DNA from: Desulfocapsaceae bacterium
Lineage (GTDB): Bacteria; Desulfobacterota; Desulfobulbia; Desulfobulbales; Desulfocapsaceae
DNA length: 7,856 nt
NCBI GenBank assembly: GCA_029934775.1
Contig: JAOZLO010000115.1
Coordinates: 1 to 7,856 of the forward strand
Direction: 5' to 3'
Numbering within the stretch: position 1 is the first letter of the stretch; every line of letters begins with the position of its first letter. Below, one piece after another: positions 1 to 7,783 of the stretch. Position numbers and translations under genes: made by a program. A model generated the notes under the pieces. The model had not been told where the DNA came from. It did no database searches and saw only the letters and a program-made list of their open reading frames with translations.

Positions 1-1188
1 AGTACGTTGATAGATTTTCTGCCTGCCATTTTCAAAATCGTAATAAAGCACCGGAATTTTTCTTAAAGCCATCTCTGAAGCAATCTGAATCACAAAGGTT
101 GATTTACCTATCTTGGGTGCACCTCCAACCACATTGATCCCATGAATACCTCCAAGTGCCTCATCGAGAATGGTAAACCCGGATGAAAGTCGTAAATATT
201 CTTCCTCCTGCTCCTTTGCAAGATTTTCAAAAAAGTGCTCATATTCTCTTTTGGGTGGTGTAAACGGTGAAAATGACCTCGATCTTTTCAGCATCGTACC
301 GGCTTCTCTCGCAAAATCCTTGCCGGAATCTTTTGCCAGTTGCCAAAGGGAATATTTTCCGGGAGATTTAACGGGCCAGCGGAGGATCCTCGCCTTAAAC
401 CCGATTCGTGACGCCAGGTTTTTCGCAGCATGCAAGGATTCTGAACTATTTGTTGTAACAATGAAAACAGTCTTCAGATGAACAAACAATTCTGATGCAA
501 GTTTTGCCAACCCAGTATAGTGCGGTACGGCCACCCCCGGGAAACCAAGCTGTTTTACAGTCAATAGATTATCTTCACCTTCACAGACAAAAAGAGTCCC
601 CTGTTCACATCGTTTAATATCTTGAAAATTGAACAGGTTATAGGGTTCAACACTGAATTTTTCATTTCCATGCCAGAAAAAATCTTCCTCTCGATCAGGG
701 TAAACACATCTGGCAGAATAGCAGTTATCATCATCCTGCACATAAGGATAAACTATATATCTGCCATTGAATCCGATCTTCATTTCGGCTAGAGTAGCTC
801 CCGTAATCCCTGCCGTTCCAAATTCCTGTAACAATGCGGGAGTAATACGATCTCTGTACTGCTGTATTTCATCGTTTATATTTTCAACAGGATATTCAGG
901 CTGCACGGTTATATCATCCTGATCAACCATAAAACCAGGAACTTCTGTTAAAGGAATCCCTGAAACACGTGCAAACCAGAGCGAAAATCCTCCCGGGACA
1001 CAGCGATTCAGACAGCGAAAATAACCATAAAAAAAACTTTCCTTATTCAAGAAAACGACAAGTCGCCCTTTACCAAGCCCATGCCTCCGACAAAAAGGAC
1101 ATTCGGCATTTAAAAGGGTTTCTTCCCAGTATGTATTCTTAAGATTCTTGAGATAAAATCGTACTATGGAATCATCACCAGTAATCAT
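1..1188 (-). CDS. Primase-helicase-like protein (zinc finger, TOPRIM-like region, RecA/AAA_25-like ATPase), 3' end outside window
   Basis: The frame is open without a stop from the ATG at 1188 to the left edge (396 codons), so the C-terminus is missing. The start follows an AGGA ribosome site with a 6-base spacer, and an in-frame TAA lies upstream at 1228-1230. A cysteine cluster at residues 30, 33, 59 and 63 (CPFC, then CLNRC followed by PGGFSLWF) resembles the CHC2 primase zinc finger, but with CX3C spacing in the second half. Residues about 125-260 look like a DnaG/T7 gp4 type core: GRYIVYP near 142, then the TOPRIM glutamate motif CEGED at 202-206. The usual DxD of TOPRIM appears to be T246-N247-S248. 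Walker A (GGAPKIGKST, 355-364) is followed by VLYYDFENG, as in RepA/AAA_25 hexameric helicases. The likely role is priming or unwinding DNA, from a chromosomal, phage or plasmid source. Active primase function is doubtful because the aspartates are missing. Confidence 0.8.
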   Translation of the reverse strand, partial: MITGDDSIVRFYLKNLKNTYWEETLLNAECPFCRRHGLGKGRLVVFLNKESFFYGYFRCLNRCVPGGFSLWFARVSGIPLTEVPGFMVDQDDITVQPEYPVENINDEIQQYRDRITPALLQEFGTAGITGATLAEMKIGFNGRYIVYPYVQDDDNCYSARCVYPDREEDFFWHGNEKFSVEPYNLFNFQDIKRCEQGTLFVCEGEDNLLTVKQLGFPGVAVPHYTGLAKLASELFVHLKTVFIVTTNSSESLHAAKNLASRIGFKARILRWPVKSPGKYSLWQLAKDSGKDFAREAGTMLKRSRSFSPFTPPKREYEHFFENLAKEQEEEYLRLSSGFTILDEALGGIHGINVVGGAPKIGKSTFVIQIASEMALRKIPVLYYDFENGRQKIYQRT

Positions 1189-1280
1189 AAAATATCCTGC
1201 ACAACAGAACAAATTTATTCTTGATTCTTATTTAACCAAACACCACATCCCACCCTGAATTGAGGGATTCGAAGATAGAG

Positions 1281-4200
1281 TTACCCGGAAATCCGAGATT
1301 CTCTTTGAACAGCCTGCAATATCTCCTTTAACTGCAAACTACTTATTGTCGTCTCAAATTGAACATGGACAGAATACTCACCTTCCTTCCCCAGGCTCTC
1401 TCTTGCAGCAAGAATGTCCCCGATAATTCTAAATTGTTGACCCAATTTTTTCCCTCCGGGCAGCACCAATTCCACCTTTCTGCCAAGTATCAGCCGGGCG
1501 TCCTCTCTTCTCAATAATTTCAACAGATAGGAAACACCACCCTCTGAAATATCGAAAAGCTCGGCCTTCGAGCTTACACCAGTGGGCTGACCACTGTTAT
1601 CAAGCAATAATGTCGTTACGCTCCCCTGTATTTTATAACGCTCATGTTTACGGCGATCATGAGAACAATTTTTAATTACATCCCCAACACTCTCAAATTT
1701 AACACAAAAATCATGTAGTTTGGATTCAAGGCCCGGCAACTCAGCCTGCCACTGCTGCATTTTTTCAAGCCTGAGTATGGACATATCAGTAGTACCCACA
1801 CTAGCCACAGAAATAGTCCAGACAGAAGCATCAAAAAAAGAACTGGTGCCGACAATCTCACCTTGCCCCATGGTTTTGACAAGAACCCTGCTCCCTCTAC
1901 CCTGAAAAAACAACTTTACTTTGCCGGAATTGATGAAATAAAGAGCAGTCTGGAGGGCCCCCTGATGTACCACTATCTCCTCATCGACATACTTTTTGTG
2001 CTGCAATGATCTATAGACAGAACTAAACTCTTCCGTCGTCAAAAATTCATAGAGATTACTCCAGATTTCCACATGGGTATTGTCGATAGTCTCCGCTTTT
2101 TTATCTGCAATAATCTCTGCGGCACGGATAATATCACCAAGAGCGGTCTCATTAATATCAATAAGCCACTCCCTGAATTTTTCCGCCTGCACAAAATTGC
2201 GTGTCTCGGCAGCATATTCAATTAAATCAACAAGCAGTTTTCTGGCCTTTTCTTCCTCCCCCTTGCTCAGAAGTAACCGAATAGCCTGCTCCTCTGCAAG
2301 TCCGGAAATAATTCTCTTTGCAGGGGAGGTATTTCCTTTTTTCACCGCCTGACTGATAGCTCTCTTCCGCTGCTGACTGGCCTGAGCATGCAATTTTTTC
2401 ATTTTTCGATGATCTTGCTCCAAAAACTGCATTGCATTTTCTGCTGCTGTCCACACCTCTATAGAAATTTTTTTGGAACTCCGATGGTTGCGCATCTTGA
2501 GAAATCTCTCTACTGCCTTGACCGCAACCGGGCAGGGACACCTGCTTAATGTATCAAAAAGCTGTATTAACAGTGCATTTCTATTCTTTTTACTAAAATT
2601 TTCATATTCAACCACCATTTCTGCAAGATGACTGGCAACCTCCGGATCACAAAACCTTACCAGAGCATCAATGATCTGAATTTTTATAAGTTCCGACGAG
2701 TCTGCAAGTGCAGTGAGAAAAAGTCTTTTTCTGTTTCTTCCTCCTTTTTTATTGATACAGACAAATGCACCACGTTGGACACGGAAATCTTCATGGTTTA
2801 AGTATGGCAAAACAACTTCCGCATCTTCTTCATCTCCGGTTTCTGCTAAGAGATACATCAGGTTTCGTTTTCCATACCATGGCATATGTTCATTCAATCG
2901 TTCACGGACAATCTCCGGCACGAACGGATCACTACTTGTCAAAAGATCAAGGATCTTATACCGATGTTCAGAATCTTGAGCAATTATCAACGATTCCACT
3001 AAAAATCTCAATACAACAGGTCCCTGCTGTACAAGCCTGTTACTGAACTCATCATTTTGAGGATCAAGAAGACATTTTTGAAGAAGTTCCGGCAAACTGG
3101 TTCTCTGTATTCCCCTGTCTTGTACTCGTCCGACAATCTTTTCTATTATCGAAGATTTTTTCAACTTCCCTGTGCGTATCTGGTGAAAAAGGGTAAGAAT
3201 AGTATCTCCCCTGCTCTTTTTTTCACTCTTCCAGTAATGCTGCATGGAAACCTGAAGTAGATTTACAACTCTTTCAAAAGGCTCATCACTTTTCTCTGTT
3301 CTCTGAACCCATTCGATCAGAGGATCAAGAAGCACATCCACATAAGACCAATGGCGATCAGAAATAAAGTTTTCTGCAACAGAAGTGAGCATCTCCAGAA
3401 GTTGGGACCTGGAATCCACCCCACTGGAGTGAATTTTATTAACCAGTTTTTGAAGGAAAGCTTCAAGGTGCAGCCCATCACTGGTATCAACCATCTGCCT
3501 GATCGCACCGGGGAGATGTTCGAGAAGTTCTCCACTTTGCAGATAAGTAAAATCTCCCTGTGATATTCCACGAATTCCAGCTTCAATACGTTGCTTTTTC
3601 CTGACATCCTCGCCTTTGACAAGAACTGTCCTGGCTTTCTCCATACCGAGAAAATGTTTGCCTTTTTCCGTCTCCAGCAACCGCAGAAGTGCCCTCTCTA
3701 CAAACTGCACACGAGATGAGACAGCCCCTTCTCTCTCTTTAATCTTTACCAACTGCTCCCTGAAAAGGGAGATAATATTTCCGAGAACATTTGTATCTAT
3801 AAGTGTTATCTGTGCGTCGTATAATTCCTTCCCAAACCCATCTGGATAATCTTGCGAAAATACCACACAGAGAGCCGGTTCTTTCAGACTGCCCACCAGC
3901 ACCCGTCCTATCGCCAAAGCTGTCTGACTGAGATCCTCATCAGCGATAAGTTCCTCACTATTACTCAGTATTTGAGGAAAAAGTTCGGAATGAAACATCA
4001 TCTTTTTCGTCTGAAGATCACGCAAAATATATCCGATAGCTGCCACAAGAATATTGACGGTTTCGTCAATATTCTCAAAACTTTCTTTCAATTTTTCCTT
4101 AACGACAGAACGATTATCCTTTCCAAGTATGCTGGCCAGAAGTTCTGCGTCCACTTTTACTGTTTTTCCTGGTGAAAATCCGGTTTCGGAAATAATACTG

Positions 4201-4652
4201 TCTGTGGAAACATCAACGGGTTTCGGCTCTGGAAAATAACTAATGAGACCAAGCCCTGTTATATATTCAATTCCCCCTCCACTTTTCTCAATTTTATCAG
4301 CCTTCGCATTAAATACAGAGATGATCTGTCCAAAGGCAAACATATCCATTGAGGGTTGAATCAGCAGCCTGGTAACTCCAATAATTCCCATTTGCCTGTA
4401 AACAATGAGATTTGGAAAAGAGGCAAGAGTTTCCTCAGAAACAGGTAAACTCCCAACAAAAGGTACCCGATCACGTAGAGAAATTTCCAATTTACCATGG
4501 CGTTTGAGAAAATGATGTAACCCTTTATAACCATGTTCAATAGCATTGGTTACCTGCGGAGCAGTAGGAGGATAAAGACGACTCGTCGCAATCGCACTAT
4601 TGAAAGCCCGAAGTGCTTTTATTCCACTTTCATGCAGATCAATCTGGTTCAT
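1281..4652 (-). CDS. Large signalling protein: HEAT-like repeats, cNMP-binding-fold domain, C-terminal PilZ domain
   Basis: This 1123-residue soluble protein has no signal peptide or membrane segment that I can see. Residues about 15-120 (RLYPPTAPQV, then RVPFVGSLPV) match an N-terminal module that I recall from deltaproteobacterial HEAT and HD proteins. Residues 190-540 are helical without a recognised family. HEAT-like helices run about 545-745, clearest at 590-680. A basic, probably coiled segment (745-775) leads to a helical TPR-like stretch (785-860). A cNMP-binding fold (about 865-985) keeps G931-E932, but W945 stands where CAP has the phosphate-binding arginine. The PilZ domain (about 999-1115) has RxxxR at 1001-1005 and DxSxxG at 1034-1039, so it should bind cyclic di-GMP. 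The probable role is a c-di-GMP-responsive scaffold; partners are unknown. The start has AAGG seven bases upstream. The gene lies 89 bases after maf, and copy 1 of the hairpin repeat sits in that gap. Confidence 0.88.
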   Translation of the reverse strand: MNQIDLHESGIKALRAFNSAIATSRLYPPTAPQVTNAIEHGYKGLHHFLKRHGKLEISLRDRVPFVGSLPVSEETLASFPNLIVYRQMGIIGVTRLLIQPSMDMFAFGQIISVFNAKADKIEKSGGGIEYITGLGLISYFPEPKPVDVSTDSIISETGFSPGKTVKVDAELLASILGKDNRSVVKEKLKESFENIDETVNILVAAIGYILRDLQTKKMMFHSELFPQILSNSEELIADEDLSQTALAIGRVLVGSLKEPALCVVFSQDYPDGFGKELYDAQITLIDTNVLGNIISLFREQLVKIKEREGAVSSRVQFVERALLRLLETEKGKHFLGMEKARTVLVKGEDVRKKQRIEAGIRGISQGDFTYLQSGELLEHLPGAIRQMVDTSDGLHLEAFLQKLVNKIHSSGVDSRSQLLEMLTSVAENFISDRHWSYVDVLLDPLIEWVQRTEKSDEPFERVVNLLQVSMQHYWKSEKKSRGDTILTLFHQIRTGKLKKSSIIEKIVGRVQDRGIQRTSLPELLQKCLLDPQNDEFSNRLVQQGPVVLRFLVESLIIAQDSEHRYKILDLLTSSDPFVPEIVRERLNEHMPWYGKRNLMYLLAETGDEEDAEVVLPYLNHEDFRVQRGAFVCINKKGGRNRKRLFLTALADSSELIKIQIIDALVRFCDPEVASHLAEMVVEYENFSKKNRNALLIQLFDTLSRCPCPVAVKAVERFLKMRNHRSSKKISIEVWTAAENAMQFLEQDHRKMKKLHAQASQQRKRAISQAVKKGNTSPAKRIISGLAEEQAIRLLLSKGEEEKARKLLVDLIEYAAETRNFVQAEKFREWLIDINETALGDIIRAAEIIADKKAETIDNTHVEIWSNLYEFLTTEEFSSVYRSLQHKKYVDEEIVVHQGALQTALYFINSGKVKLFFQGRGSRVLVKTMGQGEIVGTSSFFDASVWTISVASVGTTDMSILRLEKMQQWQAELPGLESKLHDFCVKFESVGDVIKNCSHDRRKHERYKIQGSVTTLLLDNSGQPTGVSSKAELFDISEGGVSYLLKLLRREDARLILGRKVELVLPGGKKLGQQFRIIGDILAARESLGKEGEYSVHVQFETTISSLQLKEILQAVQRESRISG

Positions 4653-4687
4653 TCCATTACCTTGTAATACGATTCAATTCACAACAC

Positions 4688-4733
4688 TTATACCCCTCAG
4701 GTAAGCGATAGACTCCGAGAGACTCCTGAACTA
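4688..4733 (-). repeat. Intergenic hairpin repeat, copy 1
   Basis: Bases 4688-4719 are identical to 7784-7815 (32 bases, same orientation). After a diverged 5-6 bases, both copies again share CTGAACT. Read as minus-strand RNA, GTCTCTCGG (4723-4715) pairs with CC(T)GAGGGGT (4701-4692). This gives nine pairs, three of them G·U, with one bulged U and a 13-base loop AGTCTATCGCTTA. The repeat starts nine bases after the maf stop and ends 36 bases before the start of the next gene. It could be a 3' element of maf, a 5' leader element of the HEAT/PilZ gene, or a passive dispersed repeat. No run of U follows the stem, so it is not a standard intrinsic terminator. Confidence 0.85.
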
Positions 4734-4741
4734 AATCCTGA

Positions 4742-5347
4742 CTATTCCCGTTCATCAGGCCAAGAGGCAATAACCTGATTGTACTGAAGCATCTCCAGAA
4801 GTTCATACAAAGGCAGGCCGACAACATTTGAGTACGATCCTTCAACAGATTTGACAAGGAAAGCTCCCTTACCCTGAATACCGTATGCACCGGCTTTATC
4901 AAGACATTCACCTGTACCAACGTATCCCCTGACAGTTGCTTCATCAAAATCACCAAAAACTACTTTTGTTGCGACCAACCGATAATCAGACAATTTCCTC
5001 TCTCCATGGCAGAGAAAAATCCCCGTACGAACAGTATGTTCTTTACCACAGAGCGACATGAGCATGGCCACGGCCTCCTCATTGTCAACCGGTTTTCCAA
5101 GAATTTTACTCCCCTTGCAGACAGCAGTATCTCCAGCTATGACCCAGTTCCTGTAGAACTGACTACTTACGGCTTCAGCTTTTTCCCTAGCCATCCTCAC
5201 AACAAACAGGCCAGGATCCTCCCCCTTAACAGGAGTCTCATTTATGAATGCGGAACGGATTGTAAAACGGATACCCAGATCTTCCAGATATTTCTGTCTT
5301 CTGGGTGAACCTGAAGCCAGAATTACTGATTCTTTATTATAAAACAT
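4742..5347 (-). CDS. maf: Maf-type nucleotide pyrophosphatase (dTTP/UTP, YhdE-like)
   Basis: The 201-residue length is typical of the Maf family, which hydrolyses non-canonical or excess nucleoside triphosphates to monophosphates in the cytoplasm and is linked to division arrest. The N-terminal ILASGSPRR (9-17) is the family substrate-binding motif. AGDTAV (71-76) carries the presumed catalytic aspartate D73, and ILGKPV (82-87) the conserved lysine. DKAGAYGIQGKGA (150-162) and GSYSNVVGLPL (170-180) fit the YhdE/dTTPase group rather than the YceF/m7GTP group. The ATG at 5347 has a GGA purine stretch just upstream, and other nearby ATGs are out of frame. A separate promoter is plausible in the 138-base gap before the gene. 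All expected motifs look intact. Confidence 0.95.
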   Translation of the reverse strand: MFYNKESVILASGSPRRQKYLEDLGIRFTIRSAFINETPVKGEDPGLFVVRMAREKAEAVSSQFYRNWVIAGDTAVCKGSKILGKPVDNEEAVAMLMSLCGKEHTVRTGIFLCHGERKLSDYRLVATKVVFGDFDEATVRGYVGTGECLDKAGAYGIQGKGAFLVKSVEGSYSNVVGLPLYELLEMLQYNQVIASWPDERE

Positions 5348-5381
5348 CTTTTTCCATCATTCCAATTTCTTCTTTAATTCT

Positions 5382-5410
5382 GTTATATCAAATTATAGGG
5401 TGCCTTGCAA
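5382..5410 (-). promoter_or_regulatory. Candidate sigma70-type promoter for maf
   Basis: On the minus strand TTGCAA (5410-5405) and TATAAC (5387-5382) are separated by exactly 17 bases and lie 35 bases or more before the maf ATG at 5347. They match the TTGACA/TATAAT consensus at 4 and 5 of 6 positions. A perfect TATAAT (5397-5392) overlaps the spacer but has no good -35 at the right distance. This is prediction only; AT-rich gaps often give such matches by chance. Confidence 0.4.
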
Positions 5411-5485
5411 AATTAGTATTCTCGGAGTCTCGTGCCTCGTTTTCCGATCCAAAATCAAGGCATGCATGAGAATTTACCCGTGAGG

Positions 5486-6421
5486 CTATCTGCGACAAGA
5501 GAACACTATTCTTTTCACCATTCCATTAAGAAATCCGAGAGGATTAAAACGTATGGTATGCAAACTTTCCGGAGCAGCAAAGTTTCTACCAAAAAAATAT
5601 GTCGGCGATAACACCGGGAAATGTATCTTATCAATATCACTCCCCTTTAGCTCTCTATAGTGAGCGATTCTCCAGATTGGACTTTTACTTTTATCCAACT
5701 CAAGTAACTCAAGCAGTGCTGTATCCATGGCAACCGGACAAATCGCAGCACCGATACAGTTCAGTTGCAGGGGTGATCCGTCAAGTGGACCAGAACGGTG
5801 CATGGCGACAATACCATCTGCAAAATGCAGAGAAGGCGGCAGCAATTCTACAAGGTCGAGTATAATTTTGGAAAACTGTTTATGGGAATCACCATGGGTC
5901 ATATGCAACATTGCTTTATTTACCCCCTTAACAATCCCGAAAATATTTTTTACAGCCAGGGTGATATACATCTGATTATGGGCTTTTACCTTGGCAAGAT
6001 TGACAAAGAAATCACACTCCAGTGCGGCCCGGGCAACATTAACCGATACTCCTCCTGCTAAAGTTCTTCTCACCGAATCGCTAAAACTCACATGCTTTAC
6101 TCCCATTCCCGCCAGCGCACTGGTAATACCCCGCAGCTGACATACCGACGCACCACTCCCAAGGGCCGGCGAATCTCCTATATGAACTTTTGCACCCTGA
6201 CCAAGAAACCATGCTGCAACTCCAGCAATAAATTCTTTGTGAGTACAGGATAAATCTGCTCCACGGCCACTGATAAGATTGGGTTTTAACAGTACAACAG
6301 CGCCGTTAAAACGATGATTGCAATCAAGTCCGGTTACAGCTTCATCCACCAGTCCGCATATAACTGATTTTTTATACTGAGAACAGTGTTGCAATACAAC
6401 GCGCAGGAGAGTGTTATCCAT
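5486..6421 (-). CDS. DUF362 family protein without ferredoxin domain
   Basis: The 311-residue product shows the DUF362 pattern throughout: LLKPNLISG (44-52), IGDSPALGSG (81-90), VNLAKVKAH (140-148) followed by LAVKNIFGIVKG (155-166), and DGIVAMHRSGPLDG (202-215). The biochemical role of the family is not settled. Many members carry a C-terminal 4Fe-4S ferredoxin-like module. Here the nine cysteines are scattered and no CxxCxxC cluster is present, so this is a stand-alone version. No signal peptide or clear membrane segment is seen. The ATG at 6421 has AAAGG five bases upstream and lies only 20 bases after the serA stop, so the two genes are very probably co-transcribed. A link to serine or phosphoglycerate metabolism is suggested by position only. 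Confidence 0.88.
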   Translation of the reverse strand: MDNTLLRVVLQHCSQYKKSVICGLVDEAVTGLDCNHRFNGAVVLLKPNLISGRGADLSCTHKEFIAGVAAWFLGQGAKVHIGDSPALGSGASVCQLRGITSALAGMGVKHVSFSDSVRRTLAGGVSVNVARAALECDFFVNLAKVKAHNQMYITLAVKNIFGIVKGVNKAMLHMTHGDSHKQFSKIILDLVELLPPSLHFADGIVAMHRSGPLDGSPLQLNCIGAAICPVAMDTALLELLELDKSKSPIWRIAHYRELKGSDIDKIHFPVLSPTYFFGRNFAAPESLHTIRFNPLGFLNGMVKRIVFSCRR

Positions 6422-6441
6422 ACCAACCTTTAACAGTTTTG

Positions 6442-7626
6442 CTATTCAACAAATTTTATCACACGGGTACGAATGACATCCTCGTTTTCTTTAATTTCAT
6501 TCACAATAAAACTGGAAATTTCCGATTCTACATCAATTATATTATACCCGACGGTGCCGTTCGACTGGTTTAAATAACTCGCTATATTAACATTGTAGTT
6601 TCCAAAAATTTTGGAAACCTGGGCAATCATCCCGGGGACATCCTTATTAATCACAATCAGTCTTGAATGAATTTTATCACCTGGAATGGATTCTATATTG
6701 GGAAAGTTGACACTATGGACGACATTACCGTATTTCAAATATGTCGACAGTTCCTTTACTGCCATTCTTGCACAATTCTCTTCAGACTCGGAAGTTGATG
6801 CACCCAGATGGGGAGTCATCAAAATCCTTGGGTGACCTATAAGCAGGTGCGTGGGAAAATCGCAAAGATAGGCATCGAGGTGCCCTTTGTTCAAGGCCTC
6901 AAGCACAGCTTCCTCATCCACAATAGGCCCCCTTGAGTAATTTATCAGCACTGCCCCTTTTTTTATTCTCTCTATAAACTCACCGTTAACAAAATTACGG
7001 GTTCCATCATTGAGCGGAAGGTGCAGACTAACCACATCAGCATCTCCCACCGCATCTTTTAATGATCTGCAGACACGCACATCGGGCGAAAGCTGATGAA
7101 TATTACTGAGTGCCGGTGCGGGATCAAATCCATTAACTTTCATATGTCTGAAAACTCCGCCATTTGCAAGCCTCACCCCGATCTGACCAAGACCAACAAC
7201 CCCCAGAGTCTTACCGGCGATCTCTTCTCCCCGAAATGCAGCCTTCCTCTCCTCAACTTCAGCGCTAACCTTATCCGGATCCATATCTGCAAGAGATTTG
7301 CAAAATTCTATTCCTTTAAAAATATTTCTTTTCCATACACCCATCATAGGAAATACAAGATCAACAACAGCATTGGCATTTGCTCCGGGAGTATTGAAAA
7401 TACAGATTCCTTTTTTTGTTGCCCTTTCAACATTGATATTATTTGTTCCTGCTCCTGCCCTGGCTACAGCAAGGAGTGTGGGATAGTCATCAACGTCCAG
7501 TGTGGAACTTCGCAAAACTATACCATCCGGTGTTTTTTCATCAGTAGAAACCTGAAATATATCAGTAAAAAGATTTAATCCTTCCTCAGAAATGACGTTT
7601 ATCTTCTTTATTTTATAAACAGACAT
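6442..7626 (-). CDS. serA: D-3-phosphoglycerate dehydrogenase, short form with ACT domain
   Basis: The enzyme catalyses NAD-dependent oxidation of 3-phosphoglycerate to 3-phosphohydroxypyruvate, the first step of phosphorylated serine synthesis. In its 394 residues, the substrate-domain motif AGAGTNNINVERA lies at 57-69 and the Rossmann loop GLGQIG at 145-150. The catalytic arginine is R232 (NYSRGPIVDEEA) and the catalytic histidine H273 (TPHLGAST). The canonical E of the EP motif is not seen: the stretch reads CDFPTHLL (255-262). That resembles a clade I recall from clostridia and Bacteroidetes. The C-terminal ACT domain (about 320-394) aligns with the E. coli SerA regulatory domain (KDVPG, then VNIAS). 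The residues matching E. coli serine contacts H344, N346 and N364 are N327, D329 and N347, so serine feedback is possible but altered. GAGG lies nine bases before the ATG. Confidence 0.93.
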   Translation of the reverse strand: MSVYKIKKINVISEEGLNLFTDIFQVSTDEKTPDGIVLRSSTLDVDDYPTLLAVARAGAGTNNINVERATKKGICIFNTPGANANAVVDLVFPMMGVWKRNIFKGIEFCKSLADMDPDKVSAEVEERKAAFRGEEIAGKTLGVVGLGQIGVRLANGGVFRHMKVNGFDPAPALSNIHQLSPDVRVCRSLKDAVGDADVVSLHLPLNDGTRNFVNGEFIERIKKGAVLINYSRGPIVDEEAVLEALNKGHLDAYLCDFPTHLLIGHPRILMTPHLGASTSESEENCARMAVKELSTYLKYGNVVHSVNFPNIESIPGDKIHSRLIVINKDVPGMIAQVSKIFGNYNVNIASYLNQSNGTVGYNIIDVESEISSFIVNEIKENEDVIRTRVIKFVE

Positions 7627-7660
7627 ACAATTTTTCCTCTTTTAAAATTCAAAAGGTACT

Positions 7661-7679
7661 ACACCCCACAAGGGGGTAT
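7661..7679 (-). promoter_or_regulatory. Hairpin in the serA leader
   Basis: On the minus strand ATACCCC pairs with GGGGTGT around a CTTGT loop: seven pairs with one U·G. On the plus strand that U·G would be a C/A mismatch, so the minus-strand RNA is the better folder. It ends 34 bases before the serA ATG, just upstream of the GAGG ribosome site. Only a broken T-rich stretch follows, so it is a weak candidate for an attenuator. A leader stability or translation-control element, or chance, are alternatives. Confidence 0.4.
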
Positions 7680-7783
7680 AAGTGCCATGTTGGTATATAT
7701 AAACCCATAATTTCAAAGCACATTGCTCGATTCGAAGTCAAAGTTTATGCCCTGGCTTCATAAGGGTGCTTATCTCTTGTTTT

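Noticed and set aside
170..481. A 103-codon plus-strand frame at the left edge.
   Set aside because: It is antisense to the open primase-helicase frame, which has coherent zinc-finger, TOPRIM-like and Walker A motifs.
1245..1264. CCCTGAATTGAGGG near-palindrome after the PilZ-protein gene as a terminator.
   Set aside because: The stem has only four GC-rich pairs plus a mismatch, and there is no T-run on either side.
1189..1280. A promoter for the primase-helicase gene (TTGGTT with a downstream TAAATT on the minus strand).
   Set aside because: Both boxes match the consensus poorly (3 and 4 of 6) with a 16-base spacer in an AT-rich gap. Read-through from the upstream gene is equally likely.
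4657..4956. A 99-codon minus-strand frame overlapping maf and running through repeat copy 1.
   Set aside because: It lies out of frame within the clear maf gene, has no homology that I recognise, and its end simply reads through the repeat.
5420..5430. TCTCGGAGTCT on the plus strand matches part of the minus-strand sequence of repeat copy 1, as if a third, inverted copy were present.
   Set aside because: The match is only 11 bases, a length expected by chance several times in a window this size, and the flanks do not extend the similarity or form the same hairpin.
5418..5473. Nested short inverted segments (ATTCTC/GAGAAT, GCCT/AGGC, TTTT/AAAA) between the DUF362 gene and maf, a possible terminator or structured RNA.
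   Set aside because: The paired segments are short and separated by large unpaired interior stretches, and no U-run follows. I cannot support a terminator call.
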